A stretch of 64,000 nt of DNA from Siphonodentalium dalli (Eukaryota; Mollusca; Scaphopoda; Gadilida; Siphonodentaliidae). Location of the stretch: the NCBI GenBank assembly GCA_032622095.1, contig CP136069.1:83104958-83168957 (forward strand), written 5' to 3'. This document shows, one piece after another, positions 53,031-63,766 of this stretch. Numbering within the stretch: the stretch's first letter is position 1; each line of letters begins with the position of its first letter. Under the pieces are notes generated by a model, which searched no databases, was not told the origin of the DNA, and saw only the letters and a list, made by a program, of their open reading frames with translations. A program made the position numbers and the translations under genes.

Positions 53031-54008
53031 TAATGGATCGATCAAAGCCATGGGACCAATATATAGAAACGTTTGCAAGTGAAGTTCCACAAAGCTGGAT
53101 ATTTTGGTCTATAGCCTATATATATATACAAGATGGGGCGCAATTGGAAATTCTAAGTTGAACTGTTGGACATCCCCATCAAAACAACAAAGACCACCCA
53201 GCACGTTGCTGCATGCGTTTTATAGACCATTAAATGTATACATAATAAGTCGAAATGGCCAGTTGCTCGTCTCGTTTCCCGTGCACTGTTAAGAAGAAAT
53301 CAAACAGATCGATACATGCTTAACAGTATACAATGTGTATACACCATACCTATACAATATCCACACCACCATGCATAAGAATGTATTTAGCCTATTATAA
53401 GGATATAACCCGATATTGGGTACTCTATATTTACGTGGCAAGAAAGGCAAGTCAATACACATACAAAAGTATAATTACTTATTGGCGATCAGTCTGTTGC
53501 ATGCCTGCCAATCAATCGCAGGATTGCCTCGACGGTTAGCGACGCATTTTTGTTTATGCATACATGGTGTTCGTGCTGTCTTCCTATTAGCATTCCATTC
53601 AGATTGTAAACTGGGCAGAAAAAGAAAATAAGATCGATAATATGACATTAAAAGGGTCTATTCTATAAGTGTTTGGACAAGGAGTCTTAATCGGAAGTCG
53701 TATTCAATTGGAAGGATTTTATGTATAACATCTTTTCTATATTTGAAAGTTAGACGCACGGATAACGTTTGGAGTTTCATTCGTGTTATATGCGGGTTTT
53801 AATTTTCTTCGGCACTCTTTGAACATATACGTATAGGGATTATGTGTGAACGTGGTGCATTTACAAGCTTCGCAAAATAGCACAATTAAGGAGCTATTGC
53901 TACGAAAGGAATATTGATGTAGGAAATTATAATGTTCTTTTGATTACATTTCAAGTGCTATATTGATCTTGAGGTGTTATTTCGACGAAAGATCGAGAGG
54001 GGAAGGAG
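53031..54008 (+). promoter_or_regulatory. Upstream region and probable 5' UTR of the plus-strand gene
   Basis: The start codon at 54009 has an in-frame stop (TGA at 53970) without another ATG between, so transcription must begin upstream of it or in an unseen exon. No TATA box or initiator could be singled out. Otherwise the stretch is unremarkable. Confidence 0.35.
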
Positions 54009-54626
54009 ATGGGAACAAACTCAAGCAAGGAACATGGGTCGTCTGCGGGCGATAGGGATAGCTTATCCTCGAGCCCCAAAAAGGTTCATAGGGTGCAGAA
54101 GGACACTAGGTCTTTGAAACCGTCGCCATGGGTTAATCCTGAAATAAGTAAACAAGAAGCCAAACTAACAAACCGATGTGATGGGCGAGATGATGTAATG
54201 TTATTAAAGGAACCCCAGAAAAATTCTGAATCACATGATCCCACCGCCAATGACGATGTTCTGAGGGGTATTCCAGCGGTTGATAACTCAACTTCTTTCA
54301 ATGACAACCATAGTTTCAACCAACATAACACTACGGGCTCCGATTCCAATCGGAATATACACGATGAAAGGTTTCGGGGATCTGTAAACAATAACAACTA
54401 TGAATCCACACGACCAGTTGACAATAATAACCGACACAACGATGGGATTTTAAGTCCCAGATATAACAATAGGGTCAACGACACCCCGCGGGCAATACCA
54501 GAGACTTACGCCGAAAAACATGCACGAGACATGAGCAGGGCTGTCGACAATGATCAGTTGCGTATGGTGAGACAGAAAACTATATACAGAGACGAGGACG
54601 AGTGGAGGGAAGAGTCAGATGATGAG
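54009..54626 (+). CDS. First coding exon of an unrecognised protein with N-myristoylation-type start
   Basis: 206 codons end at GATGAG before the donor GTATGT (54627). The start MGTNSSKEHGSS has Gly2 and Ser6, the pattern used by N-myristoyltransferase, so membrane anchoring is plausible. The rest is low-complexity and polar, with Ser clusters, then Asn-rich tracts (VNNNNYEST, VDNNNRHND), then a basic-acidic end (RQKTIYRDEDEWREESDDE). No folded domain, signal peptide or membrane segment is visible. Codon periodicity, an upstream stop, a good Kozak context (GGAGATGG) and a matching downstream exon support a real gene. I do not recognise the family. Confidence 0.75.
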
Positions 54627-54734
54627 GTATGTATATACGTTTATTCTATCGACAAAATGCATTGCCAAAATCAGAATGTCGGAGGGGAACTTTGGGTGAG
54701 GGGAAAGGGACACTAAGAGGGAGCGCTGTCCCAG

Positions 54735-54898
54735 ACATGTACAAGCCTTGAAATAGTGTGCCTGTCATTTGCAGAATGAGGTCCCCAGAGGGTGAATTTA
54801 GTGATGCTACCTCGCATAGCGGGGAGCATCACTAAATTCACCCTCTGGGGACCCCATTCAGCAAATGACAGACACACTATTTCAAGGCTTGGACATGT
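54735..54898. repeat. Foldback element, 164 bp, arms about 75 bp
   Basis: Both arms carry acaagccttgaaatagtgtg/cacactatttcaaggctt, gtcatttgc and gaggtccccagagggtgaat with its complement. The loop is only about 10 bp. Diverged arms occur at 8576-8690 and 8876-8985, so the family is dispersed. Confidence 0.85.
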
Positions 54899-56017
54899 AG
54901 CGGAAACCCTATAACATATCATCCAGGTCAGTTTTGAGAATTCTTACAAAAAATATTCAAGGTTGAGTAGTTATTGTTTGTAAACAACAGTTGAGTAACA
55001 ATCACACAACAAATGGTCATCCAACCCTATACTCAAACCACAAAAGTTTATTCAACGTAGACTATAGGTGATGTGGGCAAACTACAATTGATTGTGTGTT
55101 GTGTAACATTTCATCCAACACGATGAATAGATATTCAAACAGTTCTATAAGTAACACACAATCTTTGTTAGTACATCTATATGCAACGTTGTGTAAATTG
55201 TATCCAACAAAACTGTCATACAACATTTTACACAACGTAGATAGGTGATATGGGCAAACAACGATTGATGCCTGTTGTGTAACATTTTATCCAACTAGAT
55301 TTAGTGTGTATGGATCATTATATGGACCCATATAGAGGCTGAGACTGTTTGATATCTTGATGTGCAAGGGTATCTGGCCAATTTTGTAAGTTAGTGTCAA
55401 TGGTTTCTGTTGTGGATCCCTTGCACATATTTACCATGATATTGGCCTGGTTACTTGTATGTTCGGACCACATGACAATGGTCTTTTCTCAGGATTTTGA
55501 GGTTACTTTGCTGTTATGAATGATTTAATTTTGGCCAAGATTTACATTCAACAGTGAATTTAGAGACCATCGACGTATATTTAATATAGATCGATGTAGA
55601 GACCAAAATAAAGACACAATTTCCTCGTCCTGGAAATTCCATGGTTTTCAACTGGTCCCTCAAACTTTCCAATTGTTGGAAATTTCCAATCTAACACCCC
55701 ATATGGTTGGAAATTTCGAACTGATGGCTATTTAAATTCAAAAATGGAACCGAAAGTAGGAACATATTCGAATTTTGGTCTAAAATAACAAATGTCACAC
55801 TAATTATACCAGCTGGTTGGAATATCAACTATCAAAACTATCTTCGAACCCCCAGATCACATATTTAAAATATATGCCATATTATATACCATTTGAAAGA
55901 GGAAGCTCCAAAACATTGTATTATCAACTTATCCGTTGTAATAAACTGTGAACATGTTGTTTTTGTTGAGTTACCAACGTGTTTTTTGTCATCTAGATTG
56001 TAGTAAAAAGTGTATTA

Positions 56018-56080
56018 TTTTCAATGGAGGGGGAATAACTCTATATTTTAAAGATAGAGTTATTCCCCTTCCATTGAAAA
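56018..56080. repeat. Short foldback, arms about 27 bp
   Basis: TTTTCAATGGA...GGGAATAACTCTAT pairs with ATAGAGTTATTCCCCttCCATTGAAAA around a loop of about ten bases. It would form a stable hairpin in the pre-mRNA. Confidence 0.85.
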
Positions 56081-57042
56081 TTCATCTTTAGTTTGAATTA
56101 TGTTGCAATCTGGGAGCCAAAACGGGGGAGGGGGTATCATTCTATGATTTCAGCTGTTTTATATTTCTCTATGGGCATCTTCTGAGACACACATGTTTCA
56201 AATGTTGATGAATTATAGTATTTTTAAATCATATTTTATGGCATAGATTGATATTAAAACAATATCAAGTCACGATCAAAAAATAATCAGTGACTCGACA
56301 ATTAAGTGGGTCTTTAATATAACCTACTGTTGTTGTCAAGCATGAAATTCCAACTGTTGCAGCTGACTGTTGGAAGAAAGGTTGGATCGGAGGATTGCGA
56401 CACACCTCCTTGTTACCACGTCCCTGATTTTTGATCGTGTGATTCACATATCCGTCTCGAGCTCCCAGATGTCCGAACCGTATCCATAATGAAGGTATCA
56501 CGCAAATGATTATCGATCACGAGAAGGTAATGAGATTAATCGTGAACAAGGATAAAGAGAAAATGATTGCTGTCTCCCCATGTTCCCGTTATAGATGCAA
56601 TCACAGTGACATTACGTGATGTGACAATCCTGATTAATAACGGCTGTCGTACCACCATGCAGTCCGCCCACGTGGAACGCATCGGCACCGACAATGACGC
56701 ATATTGATGGCGCATTTTAATATATCTAAATTGATGACATTGCCCACTATGACCACTATGCCCATTTCTAATTCCGTTTACTAAAAGCTAATTTCCATTT
56801 GCTGTGTTTCTGCGTCATTAATGTCATATATTATCCTTATACACAGGGGGAAAGCTAGTTTATCGATGGGTTTATATCCTCGTTTGTTATGGTCGTCATG
56901 CATTGAATAAATTAGTAAAGAAGCCATTTGGTCTCAAAATGTGCGGACTGGTTTGCAGAACAACATAATTATGCACATTTGGTTCCATCTGGAATTAAAT
57001 CCTAAGTTTGGTTCTTCAAATTCAAGGTGTGAGAAGCTAGCT

Positions 57043-57410
57043 TAAAGACGTATTATAGACTTGTTCAGGTGGGTGAATTAAATTGATAAGTTGGTACTCA
57101 GGCTCTATAATGCCAACCCGGGGAATGTAGCATTCTACTAACATCGGCGAAAATTTCAAAGAAATCAACCATGCATACCACTCCATAGAAAACATCATCT
57201 GAACTACGCCCATTTGTAAATATTTACATCTCGATTCAGGACGCAACTATCGGCGATAATCTAACACAAATGATTTCGCCATCGAGAGTCATTGCATTTA
57301 ATTAATATATAAGAATGACGTTCTGTATCCCCACTTTGGATTAATATTCGTAAGAAATAACTAATTTGAGCAATATTATTCTCAATTTCTATTTGATCAC
57401 CATACCAGTG
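57043..57410 (+). repeat. Dispersed ~360-bp repeat, copy 3 of 4
   Basis: It begins ttaaagacgtattatagact and includes ggggaatgtagcattctact, gattcaggacgcaactatcg and ctatttgatcacc. This is one of the most complete copies. Confidence 0.75.
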
Positions 57411-57849
57411 TTTCACATCACTTTAAATGTCCATGTGTTTGGGGTTAAAGTGATATGGGGGGAGACTAAATCAAGTGGGATTCCTTTGAAATACCAATGT
57501 ACATATGCCCACAGCCTGTTTCGAGTAATATGCATAGACTTGGATCATTTGATTGCTGGGGGGGGGGGGGGTAACTATATTGTTCATATCACAAACAGGG
57601 CAAATGTATGGAACAATAACTGTATTAATATAATTCGATATTTTCTTCAGACATCAGAATATTTTCTGGGTCTATTCGGTGAACCAACATCGTGTGATAT
57701 CAATTTTAAATGGTATAACGTATTTTCGAAGTAGTAGAAATTTCAGAAACAAAGACACCCCAAATGTGCTTATAACCTACACATAGTGTCACAGGGCATT
57801 GTGTCCACAAGCTCTTTTAAATTTTTCCTATTAGGCATTTAATGAACCA

Positions 57850-58155
57850 CATGGGGAACACAAAGAAACTATTTGGTTCTATCCTGATGGAGAACCAAAA
57901 TACGTCACATTGATTCTCTCCTCATGACCAACATTAGAAACAAGTTTGGTTCCATGTGGAACCAGAATGTCTGTTTTCTACTTTATTTGGTTCTTTAGGT
58001 AGGTTCTTCAAAGAACCAAAATATACCAAAAGCCAAAAGATGTTTGGTTCTTCATTTTGGTTCTGCATGAAGAACCAAAAGATGTGTATTTGGTTCTTTA
58101 TTTGGTTCCCCTACAGGGACAAACTATGGAACCAGTTTTGGTTCCATGTGGACAT
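57850..58155. repeat. Cluster of TTTGGTTCT / AGAACCAAA words in both orientations
   Basis: At least ten occurrences of ttggttc or gaaccaa in alternating orientation lie within 300 bp, for example atttggttctttatttggtt and catgaagaaccaaaagatgt. The region can fold many ways. It is probably a decayed satellite or foldback cluster. Confidence 0.6.
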
Positions 58156-58824
58156 TGTTTTTATCTGTATGTATAGATGTCATCAATAATGTAAAATGTT
58201 GAATTACTGTAAATGTATAGTAATAAATGAAATATATACAAACATTGCGTATATAGTCATAAATCATATCTGTAGAATGTCGCCAAAATGAACAAAATCT
58301 AATGAAATTTACATTTTGTGAAAAATTGATTAGCTGGTCCTTTTGGAGCATACGGATGTTCCAATTAAGTGAGGGAGAATTATTTGAGACTGCAAGAGAG
58401 ACATATGATCACAGACATTTATTACTTGATCAGATGATCCTACCCTTATTCCATTCAATAAACCCATTCTATAAATTGTGATATGAAACGTTCATTGCGT
58501 AACAGGAAATAGTGCCAGGTGACCTTTGACTTCCAGTTTGTCGTCTGTTTACATTCCGTATGCTACGTCTCAAAATAGTATGGCTTCCAATAGTTTTCCA
58601 ACAAACTATAATGAATGAAGAGTTTGAAAAGTTATTTCATTAAATACACACCATTAAATACATCAAAGAGTCTTTATTTATCTGGGACTATTTCTTTACG
58701 CATGTAAACAACGCATTGTTACATGAAACGTCACCACAGGCCTTATAGAAGCTGATGTTAGTTTCACATCCCATTTGTTGATTTAATTATGTTTATTTCA
58801 AAGTTTTGGATCATGTAATAAATA

Positions 58825-60354
58825 TGAAAGTGTCAATGACACTGTAGCTCAACTTAGGTAGGGGAATAATTTAATGGTTGACAGTAAATGGAGGAATAGG
58901 AAAGGTGCTAATTGAAATGTCTAACCTGCGCCAAAGGATTTAGTGATGCAAAGAGTAAAATACAAAATGGCTGCTGGCGGCCATGTTTTTTGGCCAATTG
59001 ACCCCAAAAGGACTCGTTCCCATCTACGTGTCATTGTTAACATCCATGACAAATTTTATGAAGATCTGACCAAAGCTACGACCTACAAACTTCATGATGA
59101 TCAGACGAACAGTACGACCTGTAGACCACGCCAATGGATTGAATTTTGAAATCCAAAATGGCCCGCGCGAAAGGATTTAGTCATGCAAAGAGCAAAATCC
59201 AAGATGGCTGCTGGCGCCATGTTTTTTGGCCGAACGACTCCAAAATCACTCGTTCCCATCTACATGTCAGTGTTAACATGCATGACAAATTTCATAAACT
59301 TCCGACCAACGCAATGACCTGTAGCCCGCGCCAAAGGATTTAGTCATGCAAAGAGTAAAATCATAGATGGCTGCTGGCAGCCATTTTTTTTGGCTGAACG
59401 ACCCCAAAATCACTCGTTCCCATCTACATGTCATTATTAACATCCATGACAAATTTCATGATGATAAGACGAACAGTACGACCTGTAGCCCGCGCCAATG
59501 GATTGAAACTTGAAATCTAAGATGGCTGCCAGTGGCCATGTTTTTTAGCCGAATGACCCCACAATGATTCATTCCCATCTACATGTCATTGTTAACATCC
59601 ATGATAAATTTCATGATCTTTCGATCAAAGCTATGACCTGTAGCCCGCGCCAAATGATTTAGTCATGCAAAGAGTAAAATCGAAGATGGCTGCTGGTGGC
59701 CATGTTTTTTGGCCGAACGACCCCAAAATCACTCGTTCCCATCTACATGTCAATATTAACATCCATGACAAATTTCATGATGATCAGACGAACAGTACGA
59801 CCTGTAGCCCGCGCCAATGGATTGAATTTTGAAATCTAAGATGGCCGCCAGCAGCCATGTTATTTGGCCGAATGACCCCACAATGATTCATTCCCATCTA
59901 CATGTCAATGTCAACATTCATGACAAATTTCATAAAGATTAGACTAAAGGTACAACCTGTAGCCCGCGCCAAAGGATTTAGTCATGCAAAGAGTAAAATC
60001 CAAGATGGCTGCTGGCGGCCATGTTTTTTGGCCGAACGACCCCAAAATCACTCGTTCCCATCTACATGTCATTATTAACATCAATGACAAATTTCATGAT
60101 GATCAGACGAACAGTACGACCTGTAGCCCGCGCCAATGGATTGAATCTTGAAATCCATGATGGCTGCCAGCGGCCATGTTTTTTGGCCGAATGACCCCAA
60201 AATGACTCGTTCCCATCTACATGTCAATGTCAACATTCATGACAAATTTCATAAAGATCAGACCAAAGGAAATTGTTGACGGACACATGGACACACGGAC
60301 GATGGACGCCAAACCATGGCAATAGCTCAAATTTACAAAAGTAAGTTGAGCTAA
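58825..60354 (+). repeat. HINE-like element, CTCAACTT family, copy 2 (most complete)
   Basis: The head GTGTCA-a-TGACAC, then TGTAGCTCAACTTAGGTAGG, is nearly identical to copy 1. Eight core modules have gatgg spaced by 163, 155, 164, 155, 164 and 155 bp. The tail has GGACACATGGACACACGGAC, then hairpin CTCAAATTTAC-aaaa-GTAAGTTGAG and CTAA (60351-60354). Its first 200 bp match 11193-11525 so closely that both encode the same 68-residue frame. Confidence 0.82.
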
Positions 60355-60367
60355 TAATTAACTCGTC

Positions 60368-60480
60368 CAGTTTATAGCAGAATTTACAAAACTCGTCCAG
60401 TAAATTATGTCTAGACCTCGCCAAAAGACTCAGTCAGACATAATTTACTGGACTTGTTTTGTAAATTCCACTATAAACTG
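60368..60480. repeat. Foldback, arms about 45 bp
   Basis: CAGTTTATAG, aatttacaaaac and ccagtaaattatgtct on the left are complementary to agacataatttactgg, gttttgtaaatt and CTATAAACTG on the right. It starts 13 bp after the HINE end. Confidence 0.82.
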
Positions 60481-60552
60481 AGGACTCATTGTAGATCCTC
60501 TATATATATAATACCAATTATCTCTAATGTATCTCCTGAGAGCAAGCGAAAG

Positions 60553-60607
60553 CAAGGTGTTACTCTCATACAAGGTGTTACTCTCATACAAGGTGTTACT
60601 CTCATAC
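60553..60607 (+). repeat. 18-bp tandem repeat, three copies
   Basis: aaggtgttactctcatac is repeated three times without change. Confidence 0.9.
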
Positions 60608-61117
60608 AATGATTAAATCTTGACTTTTGGGTGCCCAGAAGTGAACAAACAACCCGTTTTTATTTATGCTGTATCATCTTCAATCGTGTAATAGATGTGT
60701 AATATAAACAGTTAAATGGGATTTAACAGGGATATATTAATTATATGACCTTTTCTAGAAGCAGAAATATATGTACTCAGATCATGCAGTCTCACAAATG
60801 TGACCAATAATCATTTATTTTGATATACAACATCAAACCTTTCCAAATCCACTGCTATTAAACAGTATATGAGAGATCACCATAATATATATTCGTAAAT
60901 TAATGTATTTGGCATTGTCCGTGTCTGACAATAGTAGTGTAGTTGCCCCGATCAAATGATATAACATGAAATTTACGTGTTTATCACAAGAATGTATGGT
61001 GGTATAATATGAACGAAATCAATCAAAACACGGAGTATGCTATAGACTATTTTCAGTAAATTCTAAACTTGACCAAAATTGGCTTCATACTCTGTGGCAG
61101 AGACTTAGTTACATATA

Positions 61118-61264
61118 TGACCCGCCATATCAAATCCAGTCGTTAGTCGAGATTTTTTTTACCCTGTACCAATGCAACCTATGGTCGACTCGCATATATA
61201 AGAGAATGCATTGGCACAGGGTAAAAAAATCCCGACTTACGACTGGATTTGATATGGCGGGTCA
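61118..61264. repeat. Foldback, arms about 60 bp
   Basis: TGACCCGCCATATCAAATCC at the left pairs with GGATTTGATATGGCGGGTCA at the right, and accctgt and the ccaatgc words also pair. The inner agtcgactcgcatatataag-like part resembles the palindrome inside the piggyBac-type MITE at 39821. Confidence 0.85.
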
Positions 61265-62445
61265 CAAATATGGAAATTATATTTGGTAACATTCACCAAG
61301 GCCACATTTATGCTAAAGATACTAGACGTTTTCTGCAACAACATCAACGTGTTCTTTCCTTTCCCTAATGTCACACATATATGATCTGCACACCAGCTGT
61401 GCAAACGTACAACCATACATAACGACATTGAGTGAATGGGCAATGCTGAAATACCAGCTTTAAATGCTGACCACCAGATATTCAGCACAAATAAGTGCAT
61501 GGGTAGTATTGGTAAAATATTTTCAAACAGATACTAAAAACCAAATTGTGCATTGCCTGGTACCATATTCAAGTTGTAAAGTGCCGACTGAAGAACCATG
61601 AACAAAACTGTCCACTAAGAATTCGGTTTGGTAGCAGCATGGAAATTGGTTTTATATAAATTATACATGTTGTACCGTCTCTTCGATCTGGTGAGATGGG
61701 GTGCTAATTCATTGAATCGATGAGTGCTTCATCACAGAATAATAAGCATTGGCGCATATTAGTCCACCTGTGACAAAATTAATCATCATGTTGAATGAAA
61801 CCAGCACGCACTATATGTGAAGAAACAATACTTCGTACCTTGCACACCCAATATTAACAATTTTGTCCCGATTGTTGAAGCTGTATTAGCAGAAAACCCT
61901 GACTTTAAAGACGTAAATCATAGGGCTTGTCTTTGGTTCAGTGACCGATAAATCCTTCAGCTGGATCTGTTTTGTGACATGTACATTTACAGATATTTTG
62001 TTGTTGTATATCTTTGAGCTGCGGCCATTTTGACAGCCATTTCATGGCCGCGATTGTATTATTTTCTGCCCGTGTCGCTCTATTCGCTCCCTTACTCTGA
62101 ATTCACAAACTGGTATAACTGCGTAATTTCTATGCCACAATGTATGAGATACTGACTGATTTTGAGAACTATTGTAATATAATATATTAGATAAATACAA
62201 ATGTTGGTATGAAGGCAATCAACTGGGATTGAGCCACAGTATTAGAGATAGCTGGTCAGCTGGGGATTTGGCTATGGACCTATGACCTAAAACTCATCTC
62301 AGCCCAAAAGGTTTGTATCAGTTCTTGCAAATATGGCTTTCACAATTTTCCAGCGCAGACGCCTTGAGATAAAAGATAATTTCAAATCATTGTCAAATAC
62401 AATTACATACAAATTGTGCTTTGAACATAATCTCATTCTTTACAG

Positions 62446-62502
62446 GAAGAAAAGAGTCACGGGTTTGATGTAAATAAATTCAAAGAAGCCAACAAAGCTA
62501 AT
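62446..62502 (+). CDS. Second coding exon of the plus-strand gene (19 codons)
   Basis: After TTCTTTACAG it encodes EEKSHGFDVNKFKEANKAN and is followed by GTAAGT. Entry and exit are phase 0, which agrees with the first exon ending at a codon boundary. The joined product continues the acidic run (SDDE-EEKS). The gene continues right of the window. Confidence 0.72.
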
Positions 62503-62564
62503 GTAAGTTTAGAAATGATTTTACAAATATCAATGTCACAACACAAATCACAGTAACCCTGATT

Positions 62565-62777
62565 CAGTAATGCCCTAAATAATCAACTTCTTAACCTCAG
62601 CAGAATTATGGGTAACTTTTCAGGATTTAGTTGGAAATATGGCTTGTTGCCATTCATCGGAAAGCTCTCAGTGAGCGCTTTCCGATGAATGGCAACAGGC
62701 CATATTTCCGACTAAATCCTGAAAAGTTACCCATAATTCTTCTGTGGTTAAGGAGTAGATTATTTAGGGCATTACTG
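62565..62777. repeat. Large foldback, arms about 100 bp
   Basis: cagtaatgccctaaataatc on the left pairs with gattatttagggcattactg on the right. The match continues through gaattatgggtaacttttca, gatttagt.ggaaatatgg and ttgccattcatcggaaagc to a loop of about 12 bp. It lies 60 bp after the second exon and would form a strong RNA hairpin. Confidence 0.9.
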
Positions 62778-63397
62778 TAATTATGCCAAATAAACCTCCC
62801 TCTCCATGACTTATCTGCTTTTTGTAATGGTTTTTGAATACCTGATAATGGTCACTGTAAAGCAAAATATAACAATATTGTGGACATCCCTGATTAAGTG
62901 GTCCTGCTAATTTGCTATGATGCTGGTGGGTCATCCTGATTTAGCTATGTTGTTGTTGTGTGCAGTAAATTCCTCCATTGAGTCGGAGCATCCTGCTGGA
63001 TGCCGGTAGAGCTGTTATGTCTGGATGATCTGTTTTCGTTGAACTTCTTTCATCCTTGAATCATCAAATAAATATTCCATTCATTAAATTAGCGGAATTA
63101 GTTAAAAGTCTAGAGTGTCAATGGGAGGTGCAAACTCTAGTAGATTAGTATGTTAGTGGGAACAACAAAAGTAGCCACATATATTTAAATTGTTTGTAAA
63201 TCACAGCATTATGCCTCATGATTGGACAAACAACAACATAGCTAAATCACCATGAATCACAAATGTTTATTTGTTTATTTATTTGTTTGTATATTGTAAG
63301 AGAAAGTTATGAGGGAAGTTGGTAGGACAATGCTGTTAATAAGCGAAAGTACCGTTATTATTTCTAAAGTCGTCATTTTCACAGTATTTGCCTAATT

Positions 63398-63766
63398 AAA
63401 GTGATGTGAAACACTCCGGTTGGGTTATCAAATAGAAGTGGAGAATAATCTTGCTCAAAGTAGTTATTTTCATGAATATTAATCCAAATTTACAACATAC
63501 ACCGTCAGTCTTCTATATTTATCAAATGCAATGAGTTCGATGGCGAAATTATTTGCGTTAGTTTAATGCCGATTGTCCTGAAATGTAAATATTTGCAATT
63601 GAGCGTAGTTCAGATGGTGTTTTCTATGTAGTTGTATGGTCAATTTCTTTGAGATTTTGGGCGATGTTAGTAGAATGCTACATTCCCCCAGTTGGCATAG
63701 CGCCTGAGTACTAATTCGTCAGTTTCACTCAACCAAACAAGTCAATAATATGTCTTTAAGAGCAAT
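63398..63766 (-). repeat. Dispersed ~360-bp repeat, copy 4 of 4 (inverted)
   Basis: It reads atcaaatagaagtggagaat, gcaatgagttcgatggcgaa and tgttagtagaatgctacatt, the complement of the family words. Confidence 0.75.

Larger units (their letters stand above)
54627..62445 (+). other. First intron of the plus-strand gene, 7.8 kb
   Basis: It runs from GTATGT to a pyrimidine-rich TTCTTTACAG. It holds foldbacks (54735, 56018, 60368, 61118), one dispersed-repeat copy (57043), a run of ttggttct repeats (57850) and a large HINE (58825). Between 54960 and 55320 several tgttgtgtaac/acaacaaatg words recur loosely. Other parts are unrecognised. Confidence 0.7.

Noticed and set aside
60553-60607. Possible CRISPR-like array
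   Set aside because: Direct 18-bp tandem copies without spacers in a eukaryotic intron.
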